A DNA stretch of 64,000 bases, from positions 40,373-104,372 of the forward strand of contig NW_003204538.1 in the NCBI RefSeq assembly GCF_000006405.1, given 5' to 3'. Of this stretch, positions 41,449-51,995 are shown piece after piece. How positions within the stretch are numbered: the stretch's first letter is position 1; every line of letters starts with the position of its first letter. Under the pieces are notes generated by a model. That model was not told where the DNA came from. It was given only the letters and a program-made list of their open reading frames with translations, and searched no databases. A program made the position numbers and the translations under genes. This DNA is from Perkinsus marinus ATCC 50983 (taxonomy: Eukaryota; Perkinsozoa; Perkinsida; Perkinsidae).

Positions 41449-43377
41449 GCAGAACTGCGGTATCGTGATGCTGGGCCTCGTTGTTTCCGAAGACGGTACG
41501 ATAGGTATTTTTGGTTGGACGTTCGACGTACGGTACACCACGTGTCGTAGATCGTCAAGGAGAGTAGAGTCGATGTAACACGCGCCAGCTCCGTTATCGA
41601 TTTGGGCACGACAGAGCACACCTCGGTGATTATCATCTGTAGAAGGTAAAATCCGACAGTAACGGTGCAGCGGGGGAAAAATAGGAACGTCCAATGGCTC
41701 TCCAACGGTACCACATTCGGAGTTGAAGTTGTCAGCGGTATTCAGGTAGGCAAAAGGTGCATCAACTTGCGTCGCCATTAGAGCTGATTCCGTACAAGCT
41801 GGTTTCTCAACCGCTGACTCTGCATTGGTAGTCGCCGTTGCAGAAAGAGCCGGACCAGTGGCTAAAGACTCGATACATACGCCAGCCATATGACCAGGTT
41901 TGCGACACCTTGGGCACGGAGTGAGAAGGGTACGCATACATTCTGCAATCGAATGGCTGAAGTCGCCACACTTGCTGCATCTTTTGTTGATTTGGTAGAC
42001 ATTTTGAGAACGACATACACCTGCACGATGACCCGGTTTATTGCACCGATAGCAGGAACCCTTTCGTATGCTACTCGCTACAGTGGCCATCTTGTTGTTA
42101 TCGGTGTGGACAGCCTGAGCAATCCCAGGTAGAGATTCAGCAGTAGACGACACCATCGCTTGTTCTGTCGTATTCAGAGTGTTTCCCAATACAGAGTGGG
42201 AATACTTCTTCCTCTGAATATCCCAGTCGGTGAGAAGTTCAGCCAGCTCGTTGATATTGCTGATGTTTGGCCATACCGAACAAGCTTGTTCTCGGTAATG
42301 AGGTGACAGTCCTTTGATAAACAACTGTTTCTCCTGGTAAGGAGTGTGTTGAATACCGATGTCAAGTCCCTCGTCGAGGAGTGCACGGAGTCGGTCAACA
42401 AAGCTAGTGGGAGTTTCCAATTTCTCCATCTTCAAAGCATCGATACGGGCAACAAACTTGCCGTTGTTGTTGGTCATCTTGTATCGGGCTCGTAGGAAAC
42501 GATCGGCTTCCTGGAGTTTCTGTAACGAGTCACCCGTCGAGAGTCCGATGCGGCGGATATGCTTGCCAAGCTGCTTGTAGACAGACGAGTCGAGACACTG
42601 AGTTAGGTACAGATAGGTGTCGGCAGCGTTGAGGTGGAAATCGGCAGCAGTTGAGGAGATATCCGAAAGTAGGCAAACTATGGGACGAGCATCTTGTTGA
42701 CCACGATACTTTCCTCCATCGGGTAAGGGCACCTTCGATAGGGCGCTCAAACCTCGATACAAAGAACCGACGCCAGTGGCAGAAGGGGACGAAGATCCAT
42801 TAAGATGATCACCGAGCGAAGAACGGTAGCCGTGGGGGACAACATCATCGGATGAGTGCGAACGGGGATCAGCCGCTACTGCTAGGTTGGGAGCGTTCGG
42901 CGGTCCATTTTCGTGGCCAGCAAAAGTGGGAGCCGGGGTACCGCTTGAGAAATGAGTTCCCAGCAGTGAGTGCTGCTGCATCACAGATGGCGGGGTATGC
43001 CATACCTTCTCTGGGGCATTGCCAGTGTCGTCGGGTTGACCGAACATCGCGATTGGCGGGGGTACCCTCGTCGTACGGTACCGACGTAGTTGAACTCTAA
43101 GTATGAGATCGGGAAGGTCGTTGTCTTCAAGAAACCACAGATCGGCCTCCTCCAACTCGTGGTCTTGGAGGAAAGCTTGAAGGGCTCCAAAACCAGCACC
43201 GAGGGGAGGTTCTTGGGGAACCTGCTCGCTAGGGGCGGCCGCGGAGGTGTTGGCGATACCGTCATCGTTGCCTTGCCCGGGTTCTCCACCAAAAGCTGAG
43301 CTGTTGGCGCTGTTAGAGCCCTGTGACCTAGAGTTCGAGTTAGAGGACTTCCCGGGAACACGACGCGCAGGAGGCAT
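41446..43377 (-). CDS. gag: E3 Gag with three zinc knuckles and protease start
   Basis: ATG at 43375-43377 and 643 codons. The first 27 codons lie inside the 5' LTR. The middle is capsid-like (AADTYLYLTQCLDSSVYKQL, FVDRLRALLDEGLDIG). Three CCHC knuckles follow: CYRCNKPGHRAGVC, CSKCGDFSHSIAEC and CPRCRKPGHMAGVC, which bind RNA. A protease start, AQIDNGAGACYID, lies near the end in the same frame. The frame then closes at TGA after sequence that no longer looks coding beyond about 41510, where the -1 frame takes over. Confidence 0.92.
   Translation of the reverse strand: MPPARRVPGKSSNSNSRSQGSNSANSSAFGGEPGQGNDDGIANTSAAAPSEQVPQEPPLGAGFGALQAFLQDHELEEADLWFLEDNDLPDLILRVQLRRYRTTRVPPPIAMFGQPDDTGNAPEKVWHTPPSVMQQHSLLGTHFSSGTPAPTFAGHENGPPNAPNLAVAADPRSHSSDDVVPHGYRSSLGDHLNGSSSPSATGVGSLYRGLSALSKVPLPDGGKYRGQQDARPIVCLLSDISSTAADFHLNAADTYLYLTQCLDSSVYKQLGKHIRRIGLSTGDSLQKLQEADRFLRARYKMTNNNGKFVARIDALKMEKLETPTSFVDRLRALLDEGLDIGIQHTPYQEKQLFIKGLSPHYREQACSVWPNISNINELAELLTDWDIQRKKYSHSVLGNTLNTTEQAMVSSTAESLPGIAQAVHTDNNKMATVASSIRKGSCYRCNKPGHRAGVCRSQNVYQINKRCSKCGDFSHSIAECMRTLLTPCPRCRKPGHMAGVCIESLATGPALSATATTNAESAVEKPACTESALMATQVDAPFAYLNTADNFNSECGTVGEPLDVPIFPPLHRYCRILPSTDDNHRGVLCRAQIDNGAGACYIDSTLLDDLRHVVYRTSNVQPKIPIVPSSETTRPSITIPQFC
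41508..41512 (-). other. Gag-to-Pol frame change site in E3
   Basis: Coding-like text passes from the gag frame to the -1 frame at or next to a run of five A on the coding strand (T5 on the plus strand), inside the protease domain. It could be a programmed -1 shift or a single-base error. No clean X-XXY-YYZ heptamer is present. Confidence 0.5.
43275..43291 (-). other. Candidate primer-binding site of E3
   Basis: Five bases inside the 5' LTR the minus strand reads TGGTGGAGAACCCGGG. It would pair with a tRNA ending CCCGGGTTCTCCACCA. It starts with TGG and is correctly placed, but I cannot name the tRNA. It lies inside the Gag coding sequence. Confidence 0.5.
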
Positions 43378-43556
43378 AGGGAAGTCGGGACGAAGAAGAC
43401 GAAAGTTAATCGACTAATGAGCAATGAGCTTCAGCGCGCAGCACGCATGTGCATAGCGCTCCTGCGTGAAACTACGTCACGTCACGATGGAGCGTGTCTC
43501 ACTACTATGGGAATAACATAGGGACAGACTAGAAAAAAATGAGAATACATCGCTCA
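43297..43556 (-). repeat. 5' LTR of E3
   Basis: 260 bp, identical to the 3' LTR. On the coding strand the first 180 bases precede the Gag ATG and the last 81 encode the Gag N-terminus (MPPARRVPGKSSNSNSRS...). Confidence 0.96.
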
Positions 43557-43560
43557 CATG

Positions 43561-44183
43561 CTCTCTGTTTGACTCGATTTGGTATCTGTGTCACCGATGA
43601 TGTGTTTTGGCCAAAATCACACGGATGATCAGTCTCTGCATCATGGCTTCATAGAAATTAAGTACATTGTCGACTAGCAACTAACGAGTAACACATCATA
43701 GAGAGACCTATTCTTAACGCGCATCATTACATTTAGTAGAGGGATAAATGGCTGAGACGTCTCATTTGCTGCAAAGGCGAGCCTCTGCCATGCATAGTTT
43801 AGAACCAGACGAGCTACTGTTGCTCTGCACGCTCGCTGGCCATTCGGATCAGTCTTCTCCACATCGAGCAAAGGATCTCCACCAGAGTATGCTGAAGGAA
43901 GTATAATTCGGTAAATACGTATAACTTATAAAGGTATATCAATCATGCTGTAGTACAAATCGAACGTCTCTCTATTCGATGTTTCCTGAAACAACGAAGG
44001 TAAGATGGCACGAGACGAGCGAAGAAGATTGTCTATGTAACAGGTCCACCCATATCACACGCAAATTATGAACCATCTTAATTGAACTACCAAAGTCTTA
44101 TTCAGGGGACTGTGTAGTTCGCGAACTACTTAGGGGTCGTGCTCGATTCTACCACCTAAGACAACGTCACATGGGTGCTCTGA
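43561..44183 (+). repeat. Continuation of the U2 segment after E3
   Basis: It matches 52003-52630 and, inverted, parts of 21000-21960. It includes the minus-strand frame 43674-43871, which recurs at 52116-52313 (VARLVLNYAWQRLAFAANET). Unknown family; no complete gene. Confidence 0.7.
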
Positions 44184-44400
44184 CTTTGGTCGATGTCACA
44201 CATGTGAAGCTTGATAAGAACACATTGAGCTGTCAAGGATACATCAGAGATTCTCGGATATCTAACCTCTGCATTTGAGCTCGCTATCAACAGAGTTTTC
44301 AGCATGTCAGCAATCGGAATTCAGACACTGGAGAACCAACATGAGCTCATGCTAGTTGGTAAGAGGATCATGGTGGTGCGGCTTGCCCGCCCTCGCTCAT
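44184..44400 (+). repeat. Copy of 34670-34880
   Basis: Starts at GACTTTGGTCGATGTCACAC and runs in the same orientation to TGCGGCTTGCCCGCC with few differences. Non-coding as far as I can see. Confidence 0.75.
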
Positions 44401-44616
44401 CAATCTCGGAACCACTCAGATATCTCTGATGCACTGTCAATAGGTTTCGTATTGGGGTATAGCGTCGATGTTTTTTGTGATGTTACGACGCAACGTTTCC
44501 AACACAACTTGGACAGATGAACACTTATACACTCATTATCAAGACATCATGCAGTGGCCCGGATTGTATTAAATGCGCTCACCAAAGCATTACAAGGCTT
44601 CATTAACCTAAATCGG

Positions 44617-44720
44617 CTACACAATCGGACTGAGGGTAGTCTCGAAATCGGTCGTCTCCACAGTAGTAGCAACGACCTCATCGGTCACAGCAGCTGTGCT
44701 GACCGGGAAAGGGGACGTTA

Positions 44721-44753
<33 letters not shown>

Positions 44754-44955
44754 GCTCAACAGTAGCACCGATCGTAGTCGCGACAGTCGCAGCCTCCGTA
44801 GCGACCTGGGTGGTAGCATCCGAGTCATCCTTGTCTCTACCGGGAGCCTCCCCAGCTGCCGTGCTGATGGTCACTTCGCCAGTCACAGGAGCTGCAGTAG
44901 TGACAGCCACCTCATCGGTCACAGCGGGCGTACTGACCGGTTGACGGGACGTCAT
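44617..44955 (-). CDS. Thr-rich protein, truncated paralogue of the secreted protein
   Basis: ATG at 44955, 112 codons, made of Thr/Val/Ala-rich text (STPAVTDEVAVTTAAPVTGE) with a run of ten Thr. It resembles the stalk of the 33219-33992 protein but has neither the signal peptide nor the Cys repeats. It is probably a broken duplicate whose 5' end was lost; a short acidic insert (PGRDKDDSDAT) is unique to it. Confidence 0.45.
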
Positions 44956-45019
44956 GATAGTCGTAGGGTCAACAGGATCGTCAAAGGAGGGTCAATAGGA
45001 GTAGGGCGTCAAATATAAG

Positions 45020-45660
45020 TACAGGTCGTCTACAACAGGCTCTTGAGGTCCGAGATGATAGTAATATCCGCTAACAACTCCCTTCGTGCCCATTGGATGA
45101 CGCTTACTTTCTCCATTGATATTAACACGATAGCGTTGAGTCGATAGCTAATAGTAGATGAGGACGCCGTCTCATCCATCAATAGTCTGATACCTTGCGT
45201 CTCTTCCTCATTACAACTGTCCAACACAACGAAGATAAACATCAGTGAACTCGTGTCACAATCATAACAGTACTTGTAGTGCTGCTCAACAAGGCTTCAT
45301 TCATTATTGGTGCTATGCCATCCCCAAGGGATGTCTGCGTACCATTAATGTGTCTACACTATTTTAAAATATTATTTTGCCTTTAGTATGACAAATTCCA
45401 TCGGGCGGACCATCCCAAGACATACCCTATGGTCAGTTCCGCAGGAGCACGTGATAGGAAGATCAACTTCGTCTGTACGACCAAGTAACCTCAGATTCGA
45501 CGAATTGTGGGGATCATTAGCTTGGGGCAGGTATGCCACTCGAGTACTGGTGTCCAATACAAGCCAGAGTTTTGGGCAGTAGTATAATACACCTCGTTAA
45601 ATTACCGGAGCTACTTCGGTCAATACATTGGTCTCGAACTCATGCTTCTTGAGTTCGAGA
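45020..45660 (-). pseudogene. Partial copy of the unresolved gene at 31.8-33.05 kb
   Basis: It contains the 70-residue MFIFVVLDSCNEEETQGIRL block (45242-45030) and the YLPQANDPHNSSNLRLLGRT block (45557-45372). The upstream block is missing, so this copy is probably not functional. Amino-acid differences are few and frames are kept. Confidence 0.5.
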
Positions 45661-46874
45661 TCAATCAGATGTGCTGTGATGAATGAGTTATGAGGCACGC
45701 TTCACCGCATCGCATTAGTTATTTGGGAGTGTTGGGTGAGACTGAGTGTTAGCAAATTAGGCAGCAGAAGGCGGTGGTAACACCGAACATCACAACACGC
45801 CGTGCATTGATTCAAGACAAAACTGTCACATTGCCTAACACGCAGGCACATAGGCAATGTCAACCATTACTCACCCAACAATCCCAGAGAAACCGTGTGT
45901 CCGATGCTCACATTACTTCGCTGATCACGAGTCATGATTTAGGACGCAGTTAGGACATCATTCTCACCTAGGATCCCTAAGTCAGGCGGGGAGGGAAACA
46001 CCATTCAAGTAAGCGGAGGTCTCTGGGGACAACATCCCAGATTCGGTTTCTGGTGATCGTTGTGGTGTGCTGGTCGTCACCACTAGTCGTGATGGCTCGA
46101 CAGCGATGCTGCTAGTAGCAGCCAGCTTATCAGGAATCACGCAATTTAATGTTGTAGTTGGTGATGTAGGAATTTTCTACATCATCAACTCGCAACATCT
46201 GGAAGACTGAGAATCTCCGTTGTATGAGTCTTGCACTAACGCTTGATTTAGGGTAACCCGTAGTGTTCCCATGCGCTTGAGATCCGAGTCCATCAACCGG
46301 GGGTATGCATTCGTCTACAGTCATAGCGAAGATCTCATTCGCATTTGTGACCCAGGGATGAGTCTCAGAAGTCGCTTCGCCTGTAACTAAAGGTTCAGCT
46401 GGGGGATCCGACGACTCTACTTGGACTATCCTCGATCGACTTAGCCGGTATCGGTCACGGCCTCTGCGCCGAAGGTTGGCGCCGCCGACCTCCGGCTGGA
46501 TGTATTCGAGAAGGCATGAACTGACTGATCTGCCAAGAAGCTCTGGCGTGAATCAAACTCAACGCAGCAGTTTAAATACTCGGGAGTAGATGAAGAAATG
46601 AGATAAAAAATGGCCGAATTGGTTATTTCCTCTTGATCCACTCTAGATTATAGACAGGGCTCGAGAATCACGACCTTTGCTTCTTAGTCGGAGGCAACCC
46701 TTTCCCGACCACCGTATCCTTTTTATGGCTATTGGGCGGCTAACGACACTTGCGAAGATGCTTCAGCGAAACGGCACCGATTGCGAGTATGCGGGCATTC
46801 ACCAGGTGGCGGAGCTCTCGCCAATCTCTCTTTGTTGGGGGGTTGCCGTGTTGCTAACACCCAGCGGCCTCCAT

Positions 46875-47561
46875 TCACGTTGCAGCTAGTATCGATACAT
46901 AATACGATAGGAAGAAGGACGTACAACGGTTAACTGAGATTGCGAGGTTTGCGGCCACCAATGGCCGTCGGCCATCGGCCGGGTCGCGGGTCCATTGGAT
47001 GTTGCCGCTGACATCCACTACCGGCTTCTTGTCTCCTGTGGAACGATCGGAGCCTAGTTTTACCTCTCGGTAGGTAGCAAAAAACTCACTCAGCAGTTTC
47101 ACTTAGCCTGGTCGACTACCAAACCTGGGGAACACCGTGACGTCTCGAGATCCGCTCCATGTACTCTACTTGACCTTGTGCGGCAACATCGTGCTTGTTG
47201 AAGAAGGCCTCAACAGCATTTTGTGAAGCGGATTCAATCCTCAGTCCACGAACCAAGCAGAGTTGCGTCTCGTCTGCGTTTTCGCTTTACCAATGGGGCA
47301 GAGGACATCAACAACCGTGTTCTTCAGCATGTCCGGCTTCGAGACCAAGGTCGGAAGGTCAGCGACAGTTACACCAAGTTGAAGTAGCCTGTCGACGATG
47401 GCGTCGCATAGTACCGTTGGGCAGTTGGCCGGGGAGATCGCACGAAAGGCCTCCGTTTCTCTGGCAAAAGTGTCCGTCATAGAGACAGGAGGCAAGGAAA
47501 AACTAAGTAGAGAGGCGGGAGACGTACGGTTATTACGAAATTCATCGAAGAAGCTATACAT
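46875..47561 (-). pseudogene. MTDTF-family frames in U3
   Basis: A 106-codon frame opens at 47561 (MYSFFDEFRNN...) and includes the MTDTF start at 47480; the second block is at 47102-46875. Protein is close to U2 and U4. Unknown family. Confidence 0.4.
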
Positions 47562-47703
47562 GTGAGGTGCATAAGCAACACTATTAAGATCACGTAAAGA
47601 AAAGCATAATGTAACAGATTGCGGACCATATTAAGCATGCGAGATAGAATATGAGTCGCCCAGTTAGGGCTTTGCCCCTCGTGGTCGAGGTGGTCAAAAC
47701 GAG

Positions 47704-47809
<106 letters not shown>

Positions 47810-48425
47810 CATCAACAGCCGTTTCATCCTCTCTGAAATCAAACTTTGATCACATACGATCCTCCTGCATCTAACTCAGTTGTACCTAACGCCACCTACT
47901 ATGAAAGGTGATGTGGGCAGGTTTATAGTGGCCTAAGCATGATGACTTGGCTGATCTGGAATAAATAACTCATGCTCGGCTTCATCTCACGCCCAGATTA
48001 CCATCACATGCTATTGCATCTGCCATTATGGAAGTCTCGACATACGAGGTAAAGGAGGAATAAACGATATGTGATGTACTACTAAGAAATATTTATCAGG
48101 ACGAAGTGGCTAATACTGGAAGCTCGAGGTTGGTAGCATCGAAGTTCTCAACGGCAAAAAATGATTGTCCTAGTTCTGCGAATCTAACAGTGTTATATTC
48201 CCTTGTCTACGTTGAAAATTGCATGACGAAACCGGCAATTCTAAGGGCGCTAGAATGGATTCACTCTTCGTAACAGATTTATCATACGCCGAAATCTCTC
48301 CCAAACCATCATCAGTCGGAAAGAGCCTCTGGCCGGGAAGGTCATCTGATCTTTTCGTAGGTACGCGGATAACCTTGTCGTTAATCCGTTAATCTATGGC
48401 ATACCTAATGCTGCATTGTCTTACG

Positions 48426-48583
48426 TGTTTACGTCCTTGTAGGCGATAATGTGTAGTTGTCCCGTTATGCTGTCTCTCTGTACACAATTCACGTTCAGGC
48501 GTCTTCATTTAGGTAAGTCCCTAGCTGACGTAGTCATAAGCTTTATACTTCAAGTATCTATCTATTGAGTCGTCACCACTACA
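48426..48583 (+). repeat. LTR of the E2 family in U3
   Basis: TGTTTAC...CCACTACA followed by AG and the primer-binding site TGGTAGCAGCTCC. Nearly identical to the U2 and U4 copies. Confidence 0.7.
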
Positions 48584-48851
48584 AGTGGTAGCAGCTCCTT
48601 GTTTCCATCGTGGTATAATAAGATTACCTGGTTGTGGTTGGTGGCGTTATCTTTGGACGTAAAGTATCGTGGACTGAATCATGGCACCTACGTTGAAGGT
48701 AACTCCGAGCCCATTGTGACGATTGCGAAGGTAGAAGCATTGTTCGAGAAGTATCATACTATTGCGGCGTTCTATGGGTGGTCCAGTGATGAGATCTATA
48801 AGTATGTCCCGTTGTTTCTAGAAGATTCGGTCTTGGGGGCATATGATAGTA

Positions 48852-48951
48852 NNNNNNNNNNNNNNNNNNNNNNNNNNNNNNNNNNNNNNNNNNNNNNNNN
48901 NNNNNNNNNNNNNNNNNNNNNNNNNNNNNNNNNNNNNNNNNNNNNNNNNNN
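48852..48951. other. Scaffold gap of 100 N
   Basis: Exactly 100 N, a conventional placeholder for a gap of unknown size. It falls between two near-identical units, so a tandem array may be collapsed here. Confidence 0.99.
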
Positions 48952-49505
48952 CATAGCAAAGATCTCAATCGCATTTGTGACCCAGGAATGAGTCTCAGAA
49001 GTCGCATCGCCTGTAACAAAAGGTTCAGCTGGGGGATCCGACGACTCTACTTGGACTGTCCTCGATCGACTTAGCCGGTAGCGGTCACGGCCTCTGCGCC
49101 GAAGGTTGTCGCCGCCGACCTCCGGCTGGATGCATTCGAGAAGGCATCAACTGACCGATCTGCCAAGAAGCCCTGGCGTGAATCAAACTCCACGCAGCAG
49201 TTCAAATACTTGGGAGTAGATGAAGAAATGAGATAAAAAATGGCCGAATTGGTTAGGGCCTCTTGATCCACTCTAGATTATAGACAGGGCTCGAGAATCA
49301 CGACCTTTGCTTCTTAGTCGGAGGCAACCCTTTCCCGACCACCGTATCCTTTTTATGGCTATTGGGCGGCTAACGACACTTGCGAATATGCTTCAGCGAA
49401 AGGGCACTGATGGTATGCGGGCATTTATCAGGTGGCGGAGCTTTCGCCAATCTCTCTTTGTTGAGGGGTTGCCGTCGCCGGTTGCTAACACCCAGCGGCC
49501 TCCAT

Positions 49506-50193
49506 TCACGTTGCAGCTAGTATCGATACATAATACCATAGGGAGAAGGACGTACAACGGTTAACTGAGATTGCGAGGTTTGCGGCCACCAATGGCCGTC
49601 GGCCATCGGCCGGGTCGCGAATCCATTGGATGTTGGCGCTGACATCCACTACCGGCTTCTTGGTTCCTGTGGAACGATCGGAGCCTAGTTTTACCTCTCG
49701 GTAGGTAGCAAGAAACTCACTCAGCAGTTTCACTTAGCCTGGTCGACTACCAAACCTGGGGAACCACGACCATGACGTCTCGAGATCCGCTCCATGTACT
49801 CTACTTGACCTTGCGCGGCAACATCGTGCTTGTTGAAGAAGGCCTCAACAGCATTTTGTAAAGCGGATTCAATCCTCAGACCACGAACCAAGCAGAGTTG
49901 CGTCTCGTCTGCGTTTTCGCTTTACCAATGGGGCAGAGGACATCAACAACCGTGTTCTTCAGCATGTCCGGCTTCGAGACCAAGGTCGGAAGGTCAGCGA
50001 CAGTTACAAGTTGAAGTAGCCTGCCGACGATGGCGTCGCATAGTACCGTTGGGCAGTTGGCCGGGGAGATCGCACGAAAGGCCTCCGTTTCTCTGGCAAA
50101 AGTGTCCGTCATAGAGACAGGAGGCAAGGAAAAACTAAGTAGAGAGGCGGGAGACGTACGGTTATTACGAAATTCATCGAAGAAGCTATACAT
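49506..50193 (-). pseudogene. MTDTF-family frames in U4
   Basis: ATG of MTDTF at 50112. A 3-nt deletion shortens LLQLGVTV to LLQLVTV, keeping frame. Second block at 49733-49506. Unknown family. Confidence 0.4.
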
Positions 50194-50335
50194 GTGAGGT
50201 GCATAAGCAACACTATTAAGATCACGTAAAGAAAAGCATAATGTAACAGATTGCGGACCATATAAAGCATGCGAGATAGAATATGAGTCGCCCAGTTAGG
50301 GCTTTGTCCCTCGTGGTCGAGGTGGTCAAAACGAG

Positions 50336-50368
<33 letters not shown>

Positions 50369-51008
50369 TCATCATCATCATCATCATCATCATCAACAAC
50401 AGCCGTTTCATCCTCTCTGAAATCAAACTTTGATCACATACGATCCTCCTTCATCTAACTCAGTTGTACCTAACACCACCTACTATGAAAGGTGGTGTGG
50501 GCAGGTTTATAGTGGCCTAAGCATGATGACTTGGCTGATCTGGAATAAATAACTCATGCTCGGCTTTATCTCACGCCCAGATTACCATCACATGCTATTG
50601 CATCTGCCATTATGGAAGTCTCGACATACGAGGTAAAGGAGGAATAAACGATATGTGATGTACTACTAAGAAATATTTATCAGGACGAAGTGGCTAATAC
50701 TGGAAGCTCGAGGTTGGTGCCATCGAAGTTTTCAACGGCAAAAATGATTGTCCTAGTTCTGCGAATCTAACAGTGTTATATTCCCTTGTCTACGTTGAAA
50801 ATTGCATGACGAAACCGGCAATTCTAAGGGTGCTAGAATGGATTCACTCTTCGTAACAGATTTATCATACGCCGAAATCTGTCCCAAACCATCATCAGTC
50901 GGAAAGAGCCTCTGGCCGGAAAGGTCATCTGATCTATTCGTAGGTACGTGGATAACCTTGTCGTTAATCCATTAATCTATGGCATACCTAATGCTGCATT
51001 ATCTTACG

Positions 51009-51166
51009 TGTTTACGTCCTTGTAGGCGATAATGTGTAGTTGTCCCGTTATGCTGTCTCTCTGTACACAATTCACGTTCAGGCGTCTTCATTTAGGTAAG
51101 TCCCTAGCTGACGTAGTCATAAGCTTTATACTTCAAGTATCTATCTATTGAGTCGTCACCTCTGCA
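51009..51166 (+). repeat. LTR of the E2 family in U4
   Basis: As in U2 and U3, but the end reads CTGCA instead of CTACA. The primer-binding site follows two bases later. Confidence 0.65.
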
Positions 51167-51263
51167 AGTGGTAGCAGCTCCTTGTTTCGATCGTGGTATA
51201 ATAAGATTACCTGGTTGTGGTTGGTGGCGTTATCTTTGGACGTAAAGTATCGTGGACTGAATC

Positions 51264-51600
51264 ATGGCACCTACGTTGAAGGTAACTCCGAGCCCATTGT
51301 GACGATTGCGAAGGTAGAAGCATTGTTCGAGAAGTATCATACTATTGCGGCGTTCTATGGGTGGTCCAGTGATGAGATCTATAAGTATGTCCCGTTGTTT
51401 CTAGAAGATTCGGTTTTGGGGGCATATGATAGTATGACGCCTGAAGATGAGAAGGATTCGAATAAGATCACAGACCACTTGATACAACGGCTATTGACGA
51501 AGGATGTATTCGAGGACTTCAAGTCTTAAATTCTAGAGTCTTGCTTCCTTCAGAGACTTTACTTGAATACAGCTATGATCTTAAGCGGTTGGCAACGAGA
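51264..51600 (+). pseudogene. gag: Gag fragment in U4
   Basis: Same early stop and same 3' switch point (LKRLATRM, then CIFKTHFDSES) as U2. Sharing both defects shows that the units spread as DNA copies rather than by retrotransposition. Confidence 0.75.
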
Positions 51601-51995
51601 ATGTGTATCTTCAAGACCCACTTCGATTCGGAATCGGCTAATATCGATTTTGATGAGACCGCTGAGAATATCTGGGGACGTTGCGACAGTTATGCCATCG
51701 CCAAGACCAAGCCTGGTGATGGACAGCCCAGAAACCACACCTCCAACAATTTCAACCGAGAATAACAAAGCGTCGGTTTGGATGTATCAGTTTGAACTTA
51801 TGGGGTTTGATCCTCGCAGTACGACGACGGTAACGCACGTGCGAGCGGACAAGCCCACTTCATGAACTCGGTTTGTCGATTCACTACTATGTTCTTATGC
51901 TACATATTGTCAGTGCATTTGGCACCCACCAACATACTGTATGTTACATACATGAATCTGACTGGCGACGCTAGTATCATCAAATTATTTTTAGG

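Larger units (their letters stand above)
37610..43556 (-). mobile_element. Young LTR retrotransposon E3 (Ty3/gypsy-type)
   Basis: 5,947 bp, flanked by the target duplication CATG (37606-37609 and 43557-43560). Two 260-bp LTRs with TGAGC...GCTCA ends are identical at every base I compared. The order is gag, protease, RT, RNase H, integrase, and the integrase has a GPF module, as in Ty3/gypsy. The unoccupied site is preserved in a duplicate at 51999-52002, which proves the insertion. Two frame breaks (41508-41512 and 40071-40074) are the only evident lesions, so this may be a recently active element. Confidence 0.96.
48952..51995 (+). repeat. Duplicated unit U4
   Basis: Begins inside the front part just after the gap, then contains MTDTF-family frames (49506-50193 minus), a CAA/CAT repeat (50335-50399), LTR 51009-51166, primer-binding site at 51169, gag (ATG near 51264) with the shared 13-nt deletion, and the THFDSESANIDFDE segment. 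It continues uninterrupted into 51996-53370. Confidence 0.8.

Noticed and set aside
43674-43871. Minus-strand frame VARLVLNYAWQRLAFAANET as a gene
   Set aside because: It is present in duplicates, but each is only about 65 codons, lacks motifs and splice context, and fits a fragment better than a gene.
44554-45018. 154-codon Ser/Arg-rich plus-strand frame
   Set aside because: It is antisense to the Thr-rich paralogue and its microsatellite.
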